NCBI GenBank assembly: GCA_031841125.1
Contig: CM063107.1
Span: 11,146,467 to 11,210,466 of the forward strand
DNA length: 64,000 nt
Reading direction: 5' to 3'
From: Acanthococcus lagerstroemiae
Taxonomy: Eukaryota > Arthropoda > Insecta > Hemiptera > Eriococcidae
The position numbers were made by a program, and so were the translations under genes. Positions within the stretch are counted from its first letter, which is position 1, and every line of letters begins with the position of its first letter. Under the pieces are notes generated by a model. It was given only the letters and a program-made list of their open reading frames with translations, was not told where the DNA came from and searched no databases. Shown here piece by piece: positions 1 through 9,480 of the stretch.

Positions 1-134
1 CACTGGAACAAATTTCAGTACGCACCAAATCGATTGGCGAAAACTTGTAATATAAGGGACACCCTAATAAACTATAATATCATATTCGATTCCAAGTGTT
101 GTTTGGCTGCATTGGAAGCGATTGACACTCAGGT
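1..134 (+). other. Possible exon at the window edge
   Basis: One frame stays open from base 1 for 44 codons and ends at a good donor (CAG then GTACCT). The conceptual peptide ends ..CCLAALEAIDTQ. I do not recognise it. If it belonged to the RRP12 gene downstream, its phase (0) would not match the acceptor at 1245, which needs phase 1, unless another exon lies between or the AG at 1253 is used. It may equally be chance or transposon-derived. Confidence 0.2.
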
Positions 135-400
135 ACCTAATGTGCGGACAGTACTAACAAAGTATTCAGTATTCAAAGGTGATTGTGCCAAGGAAAAGTA
201 AACATGATTTTTGAGTAGTGTGCATACCATTAAAGTATTCTGTTTAAGTGACCGCCGTGTATCCAATTAGAAGGTGAGCGTGATTCTCAAAAAGCACGGA
301 CTATATGAAGTAGGTGTTCAATTTTAAATCATAATCCGGTGGATAAAGTCGAATTTGAGTAAACATATTTGAGACAAGAATACTCCGCTCTTCCATGATC

Positions 401-1220
401 ATTCAAAAGTTGCGGGACTAATTTTCTTCACGAAAAAAAAAAGTTTGGAAAAAAGTTTTTATTTAGTTTTCAATATAATCCCCTCCTCGTTCTATACAAA
501 TTTTACTGTGCTCGTACAGTCGCTGAAACGACGTGGAGAACTGGAATGGCTTTCAGAGCCCTGGTCACATTCTTTTAAATCGCCTCAACATCTCAGGAAC
601 GCTTTCCTTTAGGAAATGAAAAATAGCATAACCAAACCAGATCTGGTGATTAGGGCGGATGGTGAATCGTGGTGACTGACTTTTGAGCCAAAAATTGAGT
701 GACGAGTGTCGAGGAATGAGCTGGCGCATTGTCTTGCGTCTCTTGCAAAAGTAAAAAAATCACGGGTGCGGTACAATTCCGGTCTCATGCGTCGAATCCA
801 CTTCAAAAATCGTTCCATGACATCTTATAGGATGCTGCGTTTACTTTTTGGCCTGGGGGCACAAATTCATTGTGTATAACCGGGCGAGAATTGAAAAAAG
901 TGCGTGAAAGGCGCTCCTCTCGCAGATCATTTTCCAGCGAGCGCATACCACTGGAAAACCTTGCTTCTGCTTTAACAATCATCCCTCCCCCCATGGGCGG
1001 TTTCTAACAATTCGAATGTTTCCGAACCACCTTTTCCAACTTTGAAACAAAATTTGTGTGCGCACGCCTGCTTCATTGTGACGAAGTAACGAAAACACGT
1101 CACTTCAAAGAAACACAATCAGTCTCTGCAGGACACGACATTTCAATTTTGGGTAGCTAAGGGATGATATTGTATAGTTCCGGCGTCGGCTAACAGATTA
1201 GTCCCGGAATCTTTTTGAAT
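401..1220 (-). mobile_element. Decayed, internally deleted mariner element
   Basis: The ends are imperfect inverted repeats: ATTCAAAAGTTGCGGGACTA at 401 and, read on the minus strand from 1220, ATTCAAAAAGATTCCGGGAC. Minus-strand reading, with several frame changes, gives mariner-type transposase pieces: HNEFVPPGQ near 870, NAPAHSSTLVTQFLAQKSV near 710, and a PPxSPDL motif near 655, followed by a C-terminal tail rich in K, R and F to about 440. These surround the second and third catalytic acidic positions of the family. Only about 0.8 kb remains of a usual 1.3 kb, and the N-terminal DNA-binding half is absent. Stops and frameshifts make it inactive. It sits in the intron before the first visible RRP12 exon. 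Confidence 0.85.
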
Positions 1221-1244
1221 ACACCGTGTAATTGTTGTTTACAG

Positions 1245-2006
1245 CGAAGAAACCAGTCGAAAATTCAAATCAGTTGGATATGGGGTTGAAGAAGAAGAAG
1301 AAAGTCGAGTTCCCCACCGCTCCCGATGGCCGTCTGATTATTCGAGAAGATAAAGCAGAGAAACTGCCTTCGAAAGATGACATTAATTCAGGTACGTAAA
1401 CTTTTTATTTCGTGTTCGAAAGAAAAAATAGTACTTGACTTATGCCAGTGATTGCTTTCTGCGAGCAGATGACGAGAGCATCGCCAGCGATGCTGAAGCA
1501 GAAGGAAGACTGTCGAATTTGATGCGCGGTGTAGAGATCAGCAAAAAGAGGAAATTCGATAATAGTGATGATGAAGACGAGCCATCGAAAAAGTACCAAG
1601 GTATCGAGTTTTGGAAACTTGTTCTGTCGTTGCTACTGAAATGAATATGTTCTTATGAAGTTGTTATTTGGATTCTTGATTGCAGCCGGAGGTAGCGGTA
1701 TTCACCGAAAAATTAAAGGCAATTTCGGTGAAGAATATAAAGCAAAAAAAGCCAAAGGCGACGTGAAAAAAAGGGGAAAACCTGATCCGTACGCGTACAT
1801 CCCCTTGTCAAGAAATTCTTTAAACCGAAGGTCTCTAATTAGTGTGTTTCTAAAGTTTCAGTTTTGGAAAATGCAATGCTGAAATGGAAAGTATCTAGTT
1901 ATAGGGTATTGATAATACTTATTATTGAAATATTAATTTCTGTTCTAGGAAAAAGAAGAAAGCTGCAGGTCGTTTTAAGAATATTGTCCAGAAAAGAAGA
2001 GGTTGA
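1245..2006 (+). CDS. RRP12: RRP12-like ribosome biogenesis factor, 3' end (4 exons)
   Basis: Exons are 1245-1391, 1469-1600, 1686-1830 and 1949-2006. Introns begin GTACGT, GTATCG and GTCTCT and end in AG, and phases 1, 1 and 2 join without a break. The last exon ends KNIVQKRRG then TGA at 2004. Seen: an acidic serine/aspartate stretch, then [20 protein letters not shown], then [20 protein letters not shown] and a basic tail. This order (GIHR..., [21 protein letters not shown]..., LNRRKK...) is the conserved C-terminus of RRP12, a HEAT/ARM-repeat nucleolar protein needed for pre-rRNA processing and export of pre-ribosomal subunits. The HEAT-repeat body lies upstream, outside the window. No canonical AATAAA is seen in the 400 bases after the stop. 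The short first exon sits 24 bases after a mariner remnant. Confidence 0.87.
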
Positions 2007-2376
2007 GAATTCGGTTCTTGTGGGATTCCGAGAATTTGATTTGAGAATTCTAGCGAATCGGATTCTTTTGAAATTCTTTCGCGATGTTGCGGTTTGCCTA
2101 GACATTGTCTTATTCGGTAAACTGAAAATTGTTAAGTGGAATTCATTCTGTATTATTATTTGGCACTGTAATAATCTGTGTATTATTGGATTTAACATTT
2201 AAATTCGATATTTGTTGAATGAAAAATTTGTTAAACATACAAATGTTGATGCAGAGTGGTGGTTTTCGTTTTCACTGTGCATATTATTACGAGGAATGTG
2301 TAGTCGTATTCTACAGCGGCTTCGTATTGATTGGCTGGTACAATTAAAATATCGTAAAGTGTATTATGGGTGGTAT

Positions 2377-2431
2377 TTATCATGTTTCTGTCACTGGCGT
2401 AGCCGCCGGGGGGCAGTGGCTGAAACATGAT
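2377..2431. repeat. Short foldback repeat
   Basis: Arms TCATGTTTCTGTCACTGGCG and CAGTGGCTGAAACATGATAA are near-perfect inverted copies around a CCGCCGGGGGG centre. It looks like a transposon reduced to little more than its two ends. Confidence 0.5.
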
Positions 2432-2444
2432 AAATTCGGCCCAT

Positions 2445-2545
2445 TTTCAGAATGTATTTTAGCGCATTGATAACAATAAGATGACGGTATATGTGCTGTA
2501 GCAACCACTAACCTCCCCCTCCCTCAAGACTGACTTTCCTACGTT
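2445..2545 (-). repeat. Dispersed repeat, second copy at 43050
   Basis: About 95 bases match 43050-43150 in reverse complement, including the core GTTAGTGGTTGCTACA. In this copy the sequence runs on past the point (AAAATACATT) where the other copy is interrupted by a CAGGGTGTCTC element, so it acts as an empty-site reference. The bases from 2007 to 2376 and 2546 to 2937 show no gene or other clear structure. Confidence 0.6.
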
Positions 2546-2937
2546 TCACCTGCGTTCCCAAGTCAACTAGTATCTGTTTGGAGATGATAGTTCTACTCTC
2601 ATTGTAATCCGCAATAAGAAATTATAGACAGTGATGATATTCGTGAGAATAGTGGGTGGTTTTTGTGTTCTTCGTAGCTTCGGTTTTTCTATGTTTCATG
2701 TTTAAATTCATTCTCGTAAATGGATAAAAATACGACCAACGTGTTTCAAATATCTGAGATCACCTTTCATTATCATTAGCTTGTGTCTGAGGAAGTGATC
2801 AACTGTTGTTCGTGTACCTATCAATCATGAACTTCCCGTCAGCATAGTTCGTCGGCTTATTGCCAAGAAAAAGGCTCCTCGTAAAGATTTTTTCAATTTT
2901 GAGATTATGGTAGATATTGTTTGAGAATCGCCAGTTG

Positions 2938-3215
2938 GAATGAACAAGACATTACAATCCCAGGACGTGTTACCACCAGATCAGAAAGATTGATACTGTG
3001 CGTGTGCACATCGTTAAGAGCTTACTCAATTCCGTGAAGTACGTGTGTAAGGGAACTGCGGCTGTATACTCTTCACACAGAGGAGGAAAACTAAGGCAAT
3101 AAAACCGTGGGGAAAGCTACAGAAACTACCCCGACTAACCCTGTCCAGTAAAGTCGCGCGTCAGAAACCGCGATCGCCAACATTCGGTCTTGAATGCAAC
3201 GTTTGAAGAAGAAAA
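2938..3215 (+). mobile_element. SINE body, truncated copy
   Basis: Matches the body of the longer copy at 61463-61720: shared blocks include GGCGTGTTACCACCAGA-like, GGGAACTGCGGCTG-like, AAAACCGTGGGGA and CTACCCCGACTAAC. The tRNA-like head present at 61284 is missing here, consistent with 5' truncation. The stretch 3216-3577 holds nothing I can identify. Confidence 0.55.
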
Positions 3216-3585
3216 TAGGACGACTATACTTAATCTCATATGTATAACTTGTGATATCGACAGGAGCGTCGATGAGACGTTTACTCACGACTGTGTCCGA
3301 CGTTATCTGCGAATTTAGTCTTCTCTGTGACGGCGCTTCGGGCTCTTTCAAGTATTTTCATTGCCTACTGGGACAATAAGGTTACAATACGAGAGAGAAA
3401 GGGAAAAAGCGAGGTGGTCTAAGGGATGAGCACATGTGCATGAGAAGTTTGGCCGGGTGGGGCTTTCATATACGTAACATACCTTCATTCTGCAGTGGCT
3501 ACTTCTCAATACATTACATTTTTAGTGCGGTTGTGTATCCATAGATAGCGCTTGAAACGTGCATTGACAGCACTAATTGTCAGTC

Positions 3586-3616
3586 CTTAGCACCATATAC
3601 TATATAGACCAACCAT
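3586..3616 (+). repeat. P-like element left terminal inverted repeat
   Basis: 31 bases starting CTTAGCACCATATACTATAT, identical to the reverse complement of the right end. It directly follows the TGTCAGTC duplication. Confidence 0.95.
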
Positions 3617-3643
3617 CGCCCATATGAACAATGTTGACGAGTT

Positions 3644-3686
3644 GACTGTGAGATGTGATAAGAAAATTGGGATAATGGGATAAAAA
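3644..3686 (+). repeat. P-like element subterminal inverted repeat, left
   Basis: 43 bases, inverted at 6257-6299 with one difference (GACTGTG versus GACTGTC). In P elements, internal inverted repeats near the ends are transposition enhancers. The sequence here carries GATAAGAAAATTGGGATAAT. Confidence 0.9.
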
Positions 3687-3874
3687 CAATGAATCGGGTT
3701 GAGGCGCGAAAAGCGAAACTAAAGCGCGAAACGGACTGTTTCCGAAGAAATAATGCACTGAAGAGCAGTTTATGATTAAGCTTCATGGAATATTGAAATT
3801 GCGGCATTCTTTCTTAATCAAAGAGGAGAAATATGTACAGAATAGTGTCTTAGGCACTCTGGGTACTTTTTATA

Positions 3875-6112
3875 ATGAATACACGTTCATGTTTATTGTG
3901 TGGTTTCAATGCTACTGAAAAATTGACTTTTTCTCGGTGAGTTATCATTTAAATACTCAAGAAATCTGACGTTCTCTTCCTCTACATATATATCTCCCTA
4001 AGAGTAGATCATTGTTTTCCGTATTATAACATTTGCGCAGATTTCCAGCAAAGAATGCGAAAAGGAAAAAATGGCTTCAGCAATGTTGTTTGGATCTTGA
4101 AACAAATGTGTCGGGAGCACGTCTCTGCTGTAAACATTTTAAGGAAGAAGACTTCCAAATTACTCGGAAAGAACGTCGATTACTGAAACCTGATGCTTTT
4201 CCATCAGTATTCTTCAATAGTAATGAGTAAGTAGTTGTGAAACTCATGTTTCTAAAAAATCCGTATGTGAAAGATACCGCATAGCAAGAGATGTAAATAC
4301 GTACCATTTTTCATTTTTTCAGTGCGCCAAAAGAGAAGGAGGATGATTATTCGCCATACAATTTGCCAGGAAACTATTTTCATTCGTGTATTATTTGTGG
4401 ACATGCTGGCAATGAAAATGTTTCATTTTACAGGTAATCGCTATCAATGGGTAATACTGCAAGTTGAGGAATTTATGTTGAGAAAATAAGTTACTTCATC
4501 ATAGCTTTGCTGTGTTCAAACACAGGTTACCTATGAATGAGAACACCCGAAAGAAATGGCTCGCACATTTCAATATAGATTCTACTGATCCAAGAGTGAA
4601 TGTTCAAGAGCCACGAATCTGCGGGTTACATTTTCGACAACAGTCTGAGATAGTATCGACTCATTGCCGACATGAAAAAGAACTGCTTCCTTGGGATGAG
4701 GATGACAGTTTGTGGGCAGATTTCCAAATAATTACCGCCGGAAATTCTGCTAAAAATGATGGTAAGAATTGTACGTGAATGGCATGAATACATTTTAATA
4801 ACTACGAAGTTATGGCATGAATGTTCTTGCATTGAAAAGGAGTAGAAGTGATGTATGATGACTGTAACCAAGCAGAAGAAATACGGAGTCCACCAACAGT
4901 TGATTTATCATCATTAATGGAAGAGAGGAGTGTGGCTATACCAACAACCGCTGATCCAACATTAATCCGAACTCCAAAATCTTCTGATAATAGTACGTAA
5001 TACTGTGATGCTAATTCCGATTTCATCAAAAACAATAAATGAATTAAAAGATTACGCAACGAAAATTGAAACATACATAAGAGGATTAACAGCAGCAAAG
5101 ACTCAACGGCAACGTACGAAGAGAAGTCCGAAGGAAAAATCAAACGGTCCTGCTCCACAAGTTCAACATCAACTGCAGAACATATCTACACTTCTTCCAA
5201 AGAAGGCACACCAGCCTCGTCGTATTCTACAGGAAAAGCCAGCCGCCCCGGTTCCAATACTGAAGCATTCTCTGCAGTGTGGATTCCTAAGAATGATAAT
5301 CTCCATGAGGAACGTATTCACTTTGTTTGAGTACTTACGTGATAAATATGGACTTGAATATCTGCTCACTTTTAAACTCTTGCAAGACCACATCGAAAAT
5401 TTCTTCTCCGCAATAAGAATTAAAGGAGGATTCAACAACAATCCCAGTGCTTTCCAGTTCCGGTGTGCGTACCGGAGATTGCTAATCTATCATGATGTAA
5501 GATCTTCTGAGTATGCGAACTGTGAACCAGATGAAATACCCATCTTAACGGTGTCATACAAAAAAAAAGAAGAAACGCGATTTTTTTATGAAGAAATTTT
5601 GGAAAATTATGAGTTATTCACATTCGATAACTTGACTGAAATTTCCTCGGAGGTAGTTACCGATGTAATTCAGTACATTGGAGGTTTCATAGTACGGAAA
5701 CTTCTAAATAAAAAAAGGTGTCACCATTTGCCCATATTGTCTCCAAATGCTAAAGAACAATACAGTAGAATCTACTTTAATTCAGATTAAGAATCGCGGA
5801 GGGCTTGTAGCTCCTCCACGAGATGTCTCTGACATTTGTTTCGCGATTGAAAAAATAATTCGTTCGAACGAAGACAAAATATTTTTACCTGGTTTTGTAG
5901 AATGCACCGTAAACGAAATCCAGCTGCATGATAAATATTTCAGTACTTCCATCAACTCTCATCATGATGAGAACCATAGAAAAATACTGATCCAACTCAT
6001 TTCTGCATATTTTCTGAAATTGCGATTGAAGCATGAAAGCCACATCCTTGTAGATGTAGACAAGTACATACGACGTACACTAACAAAGATTGTTATTCAT
6101 AAGCATCAATAA
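3875..6112 (+). pseudogene. Double-THAP P-type transposase, core missing
   Basis: Exons 3875-3936, 4041-4226, 4323-4433, 4526-4761, 4840-4992 and 5051-6112 join in phase from an ATG at 3875. The fifth intron (58 bp) and its purine-rich acceptor are the least certain. Residues 1-80 form a THAP finger: CLLC, a WL motif, then CCKHF (C-x2-H) and LKPDAFPSVF. Residues about 105-190 form a second: CIICG, KKWLAHF, ICGLHF, but with no clear AVPTIF-like box. After a lysine/arginine-rich linker the protein goes directly to the P-type C-terminal region (QDHIENFFSAIR, GGFNNNPSAFQF, YIGGFIVRKLL). The RNase H-like catalytic domain and its GTP-binding insertion, several hundred residues in the family, are absent. 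A one-base indel in the A-run at 5709-5716 shifts the frame, so the first stop is at 5790; the original frame continues (CPYC, IKNRGGL) to 6112. Confidence 0.85.
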
Positions 6113-6313
6113 TTATACGAATCAAGATCCGAATTACATATTTTGTAAAAATCCTATCTTATTTTTCTATAGTTTTCTAAAGAACCTACCATTGTTACTT
6201 CAAAAGTTCAAATGGCCGCACTTACCAGCTGAAAATACTCAGCTATGATAATGTTATTTTTATCCCATTATCCCAATTTTCTTATCACATCTGACAGTCG
6301 CAAATTCCGGACT

Positions 6314-6344
6314 ATGGTTGGTCTATATAGTATATGGTGCTAAG
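6314..6344 (-). repeat. P-like element right terminal inverted repeat
   Basis: 31 bases, the exact inverted copy of 3586-3616, followed by the second TGTCAGTC duplication at 6345-6352. Confidence 0.95.
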
Positions 6345-6488
6345 TGTCAGTCCCAATCGCAAGAGATCAGTTGACCAGTTGAGATATTTTCTTCTACCCC
6401 ACTCAATTTCAGCCCTGTAGAGAAAATTTGCGGAGCAAAATATGTAAGAATGGAATAGGTACTTACTATCTTCTTTGTGTGAGGTGGT

Positions 6489-6735
6489 GCCCCGCCTGGA
6501 AATCGTGGGACCAGCCCGAATTCCGGCATCGGCCGCCAGATATACGCCAATCTTACCCCCGATTCTGGCTCAAATCGAGCACCAATCGAAAATTGGCGCC
6601 AGGCGCCATAGTCATGCCAAATATACGCCGGCCCCAACTGGCCCAAAATTCCGGCAACGGCGCTTGCATGTATTTCAAATGGGAAGGCGCTAACGCCAAA
6701 CTGGCGTAAGTTTGACGCTGATTTCCAGGCGGGGC
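6489..6735. repeat. GC-rich MITE
   Basis: Ends GCCCCGCCTGGAAATC (6489) and GATTTCCAGGCGGGGC (6720) are perfect 16-bp inverted repeats. The inside is GC-rich and has smaller palindromes such as GGCGCCAGGCGCC. There is no coding content and I see no sure target duplication. Confidence 0.65.
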
Positions 6736-7033
6736 TGTATGCGCCGAATGCTCAGACCTTTTGTAGTCCGTTGCACTTCTCAGGTTGCTGTTAAAGATCA
6801 GTCGCCTCAATTTTACAGCCAAAGTGAGAATTTTATTGAGTTTTATCCCTTTAATTTCACTGGGTGCTGGATACTCCAGTCCCAGAGTCCTTAGCGTTCT
6901 GTCCCAGCTATTGCGGGGCACTGACATGATGTGAATTAAGATTTCTTTTCCTTCTCCACAGTGCCTGCAGGAGCTGTTTTTCGCCACTCCCATTTTACAC
7001 CACATGTGTTTTGTGGCCGAATGGCCTCCTGAC

Positions 7034-7418
7034 CAGGGATGGCAAACGAAACCGTTTTTTTTTTTTCGTTTCGTTATTTCGTTTCAATATTTTTGACAAA
7101 AATCAATCGTTATTTCGTAATTTCGTTCGTTGTTTCGTTTCGTTTGTTTGCCATCCCTGCTATTTACTGAAGTCACCCTGACTCAACTCACCCGGGAAAA
7201 GAAATGAAATTTCGATTACAGTAGGCTCGGCTACTAGTACCCGACTCTAGAAAGTGGTTGCAATAGGCTCGGCTACTAGTAGCCGATCCTAAAAATCACA
7301 AATCAGAAAACTAGGGATGGCAAACGAAACGTTTTTTTTTTCGTTTCGTTATTTCGTTTCAATATTTTAGACAAAAATCAATCGTTATTTCGTTATTTCG
7401 TTTCGTTTGTCATCCCTG
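7034..7418. mobile_element. hAT-type MITE, composite
   Basis: The ends CAGGGATGGCAAACGAAAC (7034) and, on the minus strand from 7418, CAGGGATGACAAACGAAAC are hAT-like. The 8-bp sequence CTCCTGAC occurs at 7026-7033 and 7419-7426, and removing the insert restores the LINE. The 385 bp consist of two small palindromes (7034-7159 and about 7314-7418), each with its own CAGGGATGGCAAAC-type ends, separated by 154 bp that contain a tandem TAGGCTCGGCTACTAGTA motif. It is probably one MITE fused to or inserted near another of the same family. Confidence 0.82.
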
Positions 7419-7792
7419 CTCCTGACACTTAATCGACCATGAGCCTTGCATGTTTTCTGTCGAGCCCTAGTAGGAAATCGGATGTACTTACCGAAGGCGT
7501 CCATTGTCACTGTTTTGCTGACTTTCGTGGCACTGGCTATCTGCCACCCAAGTCTTTACCCTGAATTTTATGACACTATATGCTACGGGAAGACACGGCC
7601 TGGGCGTTGCCAGTTCCTTTTTTATGCTTTCTTTTGCTAGTTTATCCGCGATCATGTTCCCTTTTATGTCACAATGCCCCCGTCTCCATAGTATGGGGAC
7701 ACGGTTCTTCTGAGCAAGGGTGTATAATTTTGTTAATGTACTTCCCCATCACCAGAGATGTAGTTCGGTGTGCCGACAGTCAGGGGGAAAAA

Positions 7793-8003
7793 AATAAGGG
7801 GGCATGGGGGACAGCTCGCCCCAAGCCTCCGCGAGAGTTGGAAAAAATTTATTACATGGATCAAAAGTTGAAAAAATCCAACAAGTCAATTTTTTTAGCC
7901 CATACAAACAAATTTTGATGATACTTGGGAAGTTTGATTTGAGAGTCAGGTGGGAATTTAACAATTTTTGTCCCTCCAGAAAAAACTCTTTGCTACATCC
8001 CTG
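7793..8003 (+). repeat. Dispersed noncoding repeat, copy 1
   Basis: Shares GTTGGAAAAAATTT, AAAATCCAACAAGTCAA and a GGGAATTT...CCTCC...GAAAAA...TCCCTG right part with 12440-12705 (inverted) and 54101-54383 (same strand). It interrupts the RNase H domain of the minus-strand LINE. Exact ends are uncertain. Confidence 0.6.
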
Positions 8004-8879
8004 CCCTGATAGTGCCTTAATAGCCGCTGGACTGTCTGTGCTGGTATAGATCTGCTTATTAACAAGGCCCTTCTGCTAGGTTTTATCAATAGCCACCGTG
8101 ATCGCCATTGTCTCTGACTGGAGGATAGTGACGCCTTGTGCCGTTGAATAGTTGTCAGCGCCTTTTGCACTCGTGATTCCGATTCCTGCATCTTGGTCAT
8201 TCTTTGAGGCATCTGCAAACCACGCATGCTCCTCTTTTTCTAGAATGCTTAGCCATCTTTTCCCATGCCTCGTCATTACAGTACGGTATTGCTTGTCAAA
8301 GAAGTGAGTGTTCCACTGTGATTTTGTCCATCGTTTTCACCACCTCCTATATCTTTTTGTAGCCTGTTTTTTGGACCCGAGTGTTTGATTGGCCCAGACA
8401 ATAAGCCCTCGTCGCAGGCGCTTCTATAGCAGTGTGAAGTGATGGTAGGTTTAGGAGTCTTTCAAGTGCTTTCATTGGAACCGTTCTCAGTGCCCTCCCT
8501 TGTCTTTACGCACGCGAGACTTTACAGGTGTTCCAGATCCTCTCTGACTTTGACCAGGTGGACCCGGCTCCACCACAAAGAATGGAATACTATCTTCGTA
8601 TCTTCGTTAATCTGTAATGTGATTTTCTCTGCTATTAAATAATTTGTTTTTAAACTTCTAGACTGGACCCTTTCCTACCTCTCTGGCAACTTGGGAATCT
8701 GCACCAGTTCCAGCAGTTTCAACATTATATAAAAACAGCTATGTCAGTGCTTCGGACATCGAACTTTCACCTCATTCCAGTGCAATGTTGAATCTTTCCT
8801 CGCGTAAAAGAAAATTCTTACACTGATAAAAACCAATTGAAAAAAAGAAAAAAAACCAACAGAAAACAAGAGCGCGTTT

Positions 8880-9480
8880 CATTTGCGATGACCTGGTGAG
8901 AGCAGGCCAAAAAGGCAGAAAGGAAAGTGGCAAGGAATGAAATAAGAAAAAAGAAGAAGAGAAAGGAAAGACTTTACAACAGAGAGGGCTTTGAAGGAGG
9001 AAGAAAGAGAAAAAATGCTCGGAAAAAGAAACCTACAGCGGGGAAAAAAGATAAGGTGAAACCTGGAGTGTCTGGGAAGAAAGAAAATGACAAGAAAAAG
9101 AAAATTCGTTGAGAAAAAACGAATTACACAACTTGTACGAAATCTGAAATGAAGACGTCAAAATGAAGACTCATCCGATAGTGAAGAAGTAGATGACCTA
9201 ATGGAGATACTCGTAAGCTATCAAGAAAGTGACTCGGAAACAGATGATACGGTATGTTTCTATTACCTAAGTAAAAAAAAAAAAATTGCCTTACTCTAGA
9301 CGGTTTGATATTGAATTTGTTTTATGATTTTACTTTTTTCAGAAAGGTGCTGATAAAGAGGGAGGAGGAATGGATAATCTGCAATAAATGCCAACCTTGG
9401 GTTCACTTACTTTGTGCTGGAATGGATGACCAATCCTGCTAGGTATATCCGCAAATTCTGTAGAAAGAAGTATTAATTTA
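8880..9480 (+). pseudogene. Possible pogo/Tigger-like transposase C-terminus
   Basis: A lysine-rich stretch (8927-9109) is followed, after stops, by acidic/serine-rich sequence, a plausible intron (9252-9342, GTATG to CAG) and EEWIICNKCQPWVHLLCAG, a W-x-x-C-x2-C-x2-W-x-H-x2-C pattern. A short PHD-like zinc motif at the C-terminus after a KKK/EE-rich linker is common in pogo/Tigger-type DDE proteins, but a host PHD finger remnant is possible. Multiple stops make it non-functional. Confidence 0.4.

Larger units (their letters stand above)
3586..6344 (+). mobile_element. P-superfamily DNA transposon, catalytic core deleted
   Basis: The element is 2759 bp and is bounded by an 8-bp target duplication TGTCAGTC (3578-3585 and 6345-6352). 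Its 31-bp terminal inverted repeats are identical. A second 43-bp inverted repeat with one mismatch lies inside (3644-3686 and 6257-6299). P elements are known for 31-bp ends, subterminal inverted repeats and 8-bp duplications, so the structure fits closely. The coding part has THAP DNA-binding domains and a P-type transposase C-terminus. Perfect ends and duplication point to a fairly recent insertion, while the coding region is defective, so it was probably moved by a transposase made elsewhere. Confidence 0.93.
6736..8440 (-). mobile_element. Non-LTR retrotransposon (Jockey/I-type), RNase H region
   Basis: Minus-strand reading gives an RNase H domain: HAWFADASKNDQDAGIGI near 8230, an alanine/isoleucine-rich helix with TILQSETMAI, TDSPAAIKALSG near 8020, then WRRGHCDIKGNMIADKLAKE near 7650 (the GH..I.GN..AD motif). 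After that comes a zinc-knuckle-like SSCRHCGEGKEILIHI near 6960 and a C-terminal helix-rich end to about 6745. This order (RNase H, then Cx2C..H) is seen in Jockey-, R1- and I-type LINEs. Frameshifts and two inserted elements (7034-7418 and about 7793-8003) show that it is dead. The reverse transcriptase upstream is not visible. Confidence 0.75.

Noticed and set aside
7446..7918. Plus-strand ORFs with apparent signal peptides near 7.5-7.9 kb
   Set aside because: Antisense to the RNase H domain of the minus-strand LINE, which has family motifs on the other strand.
8927..9112. Lysine-rich basic protein as a stand-alone gene
   Set aside because: Low-complexity AAG/AAA stretch that continues into a decayed transposase-like end with stops. 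Kept only as a pseudogene.
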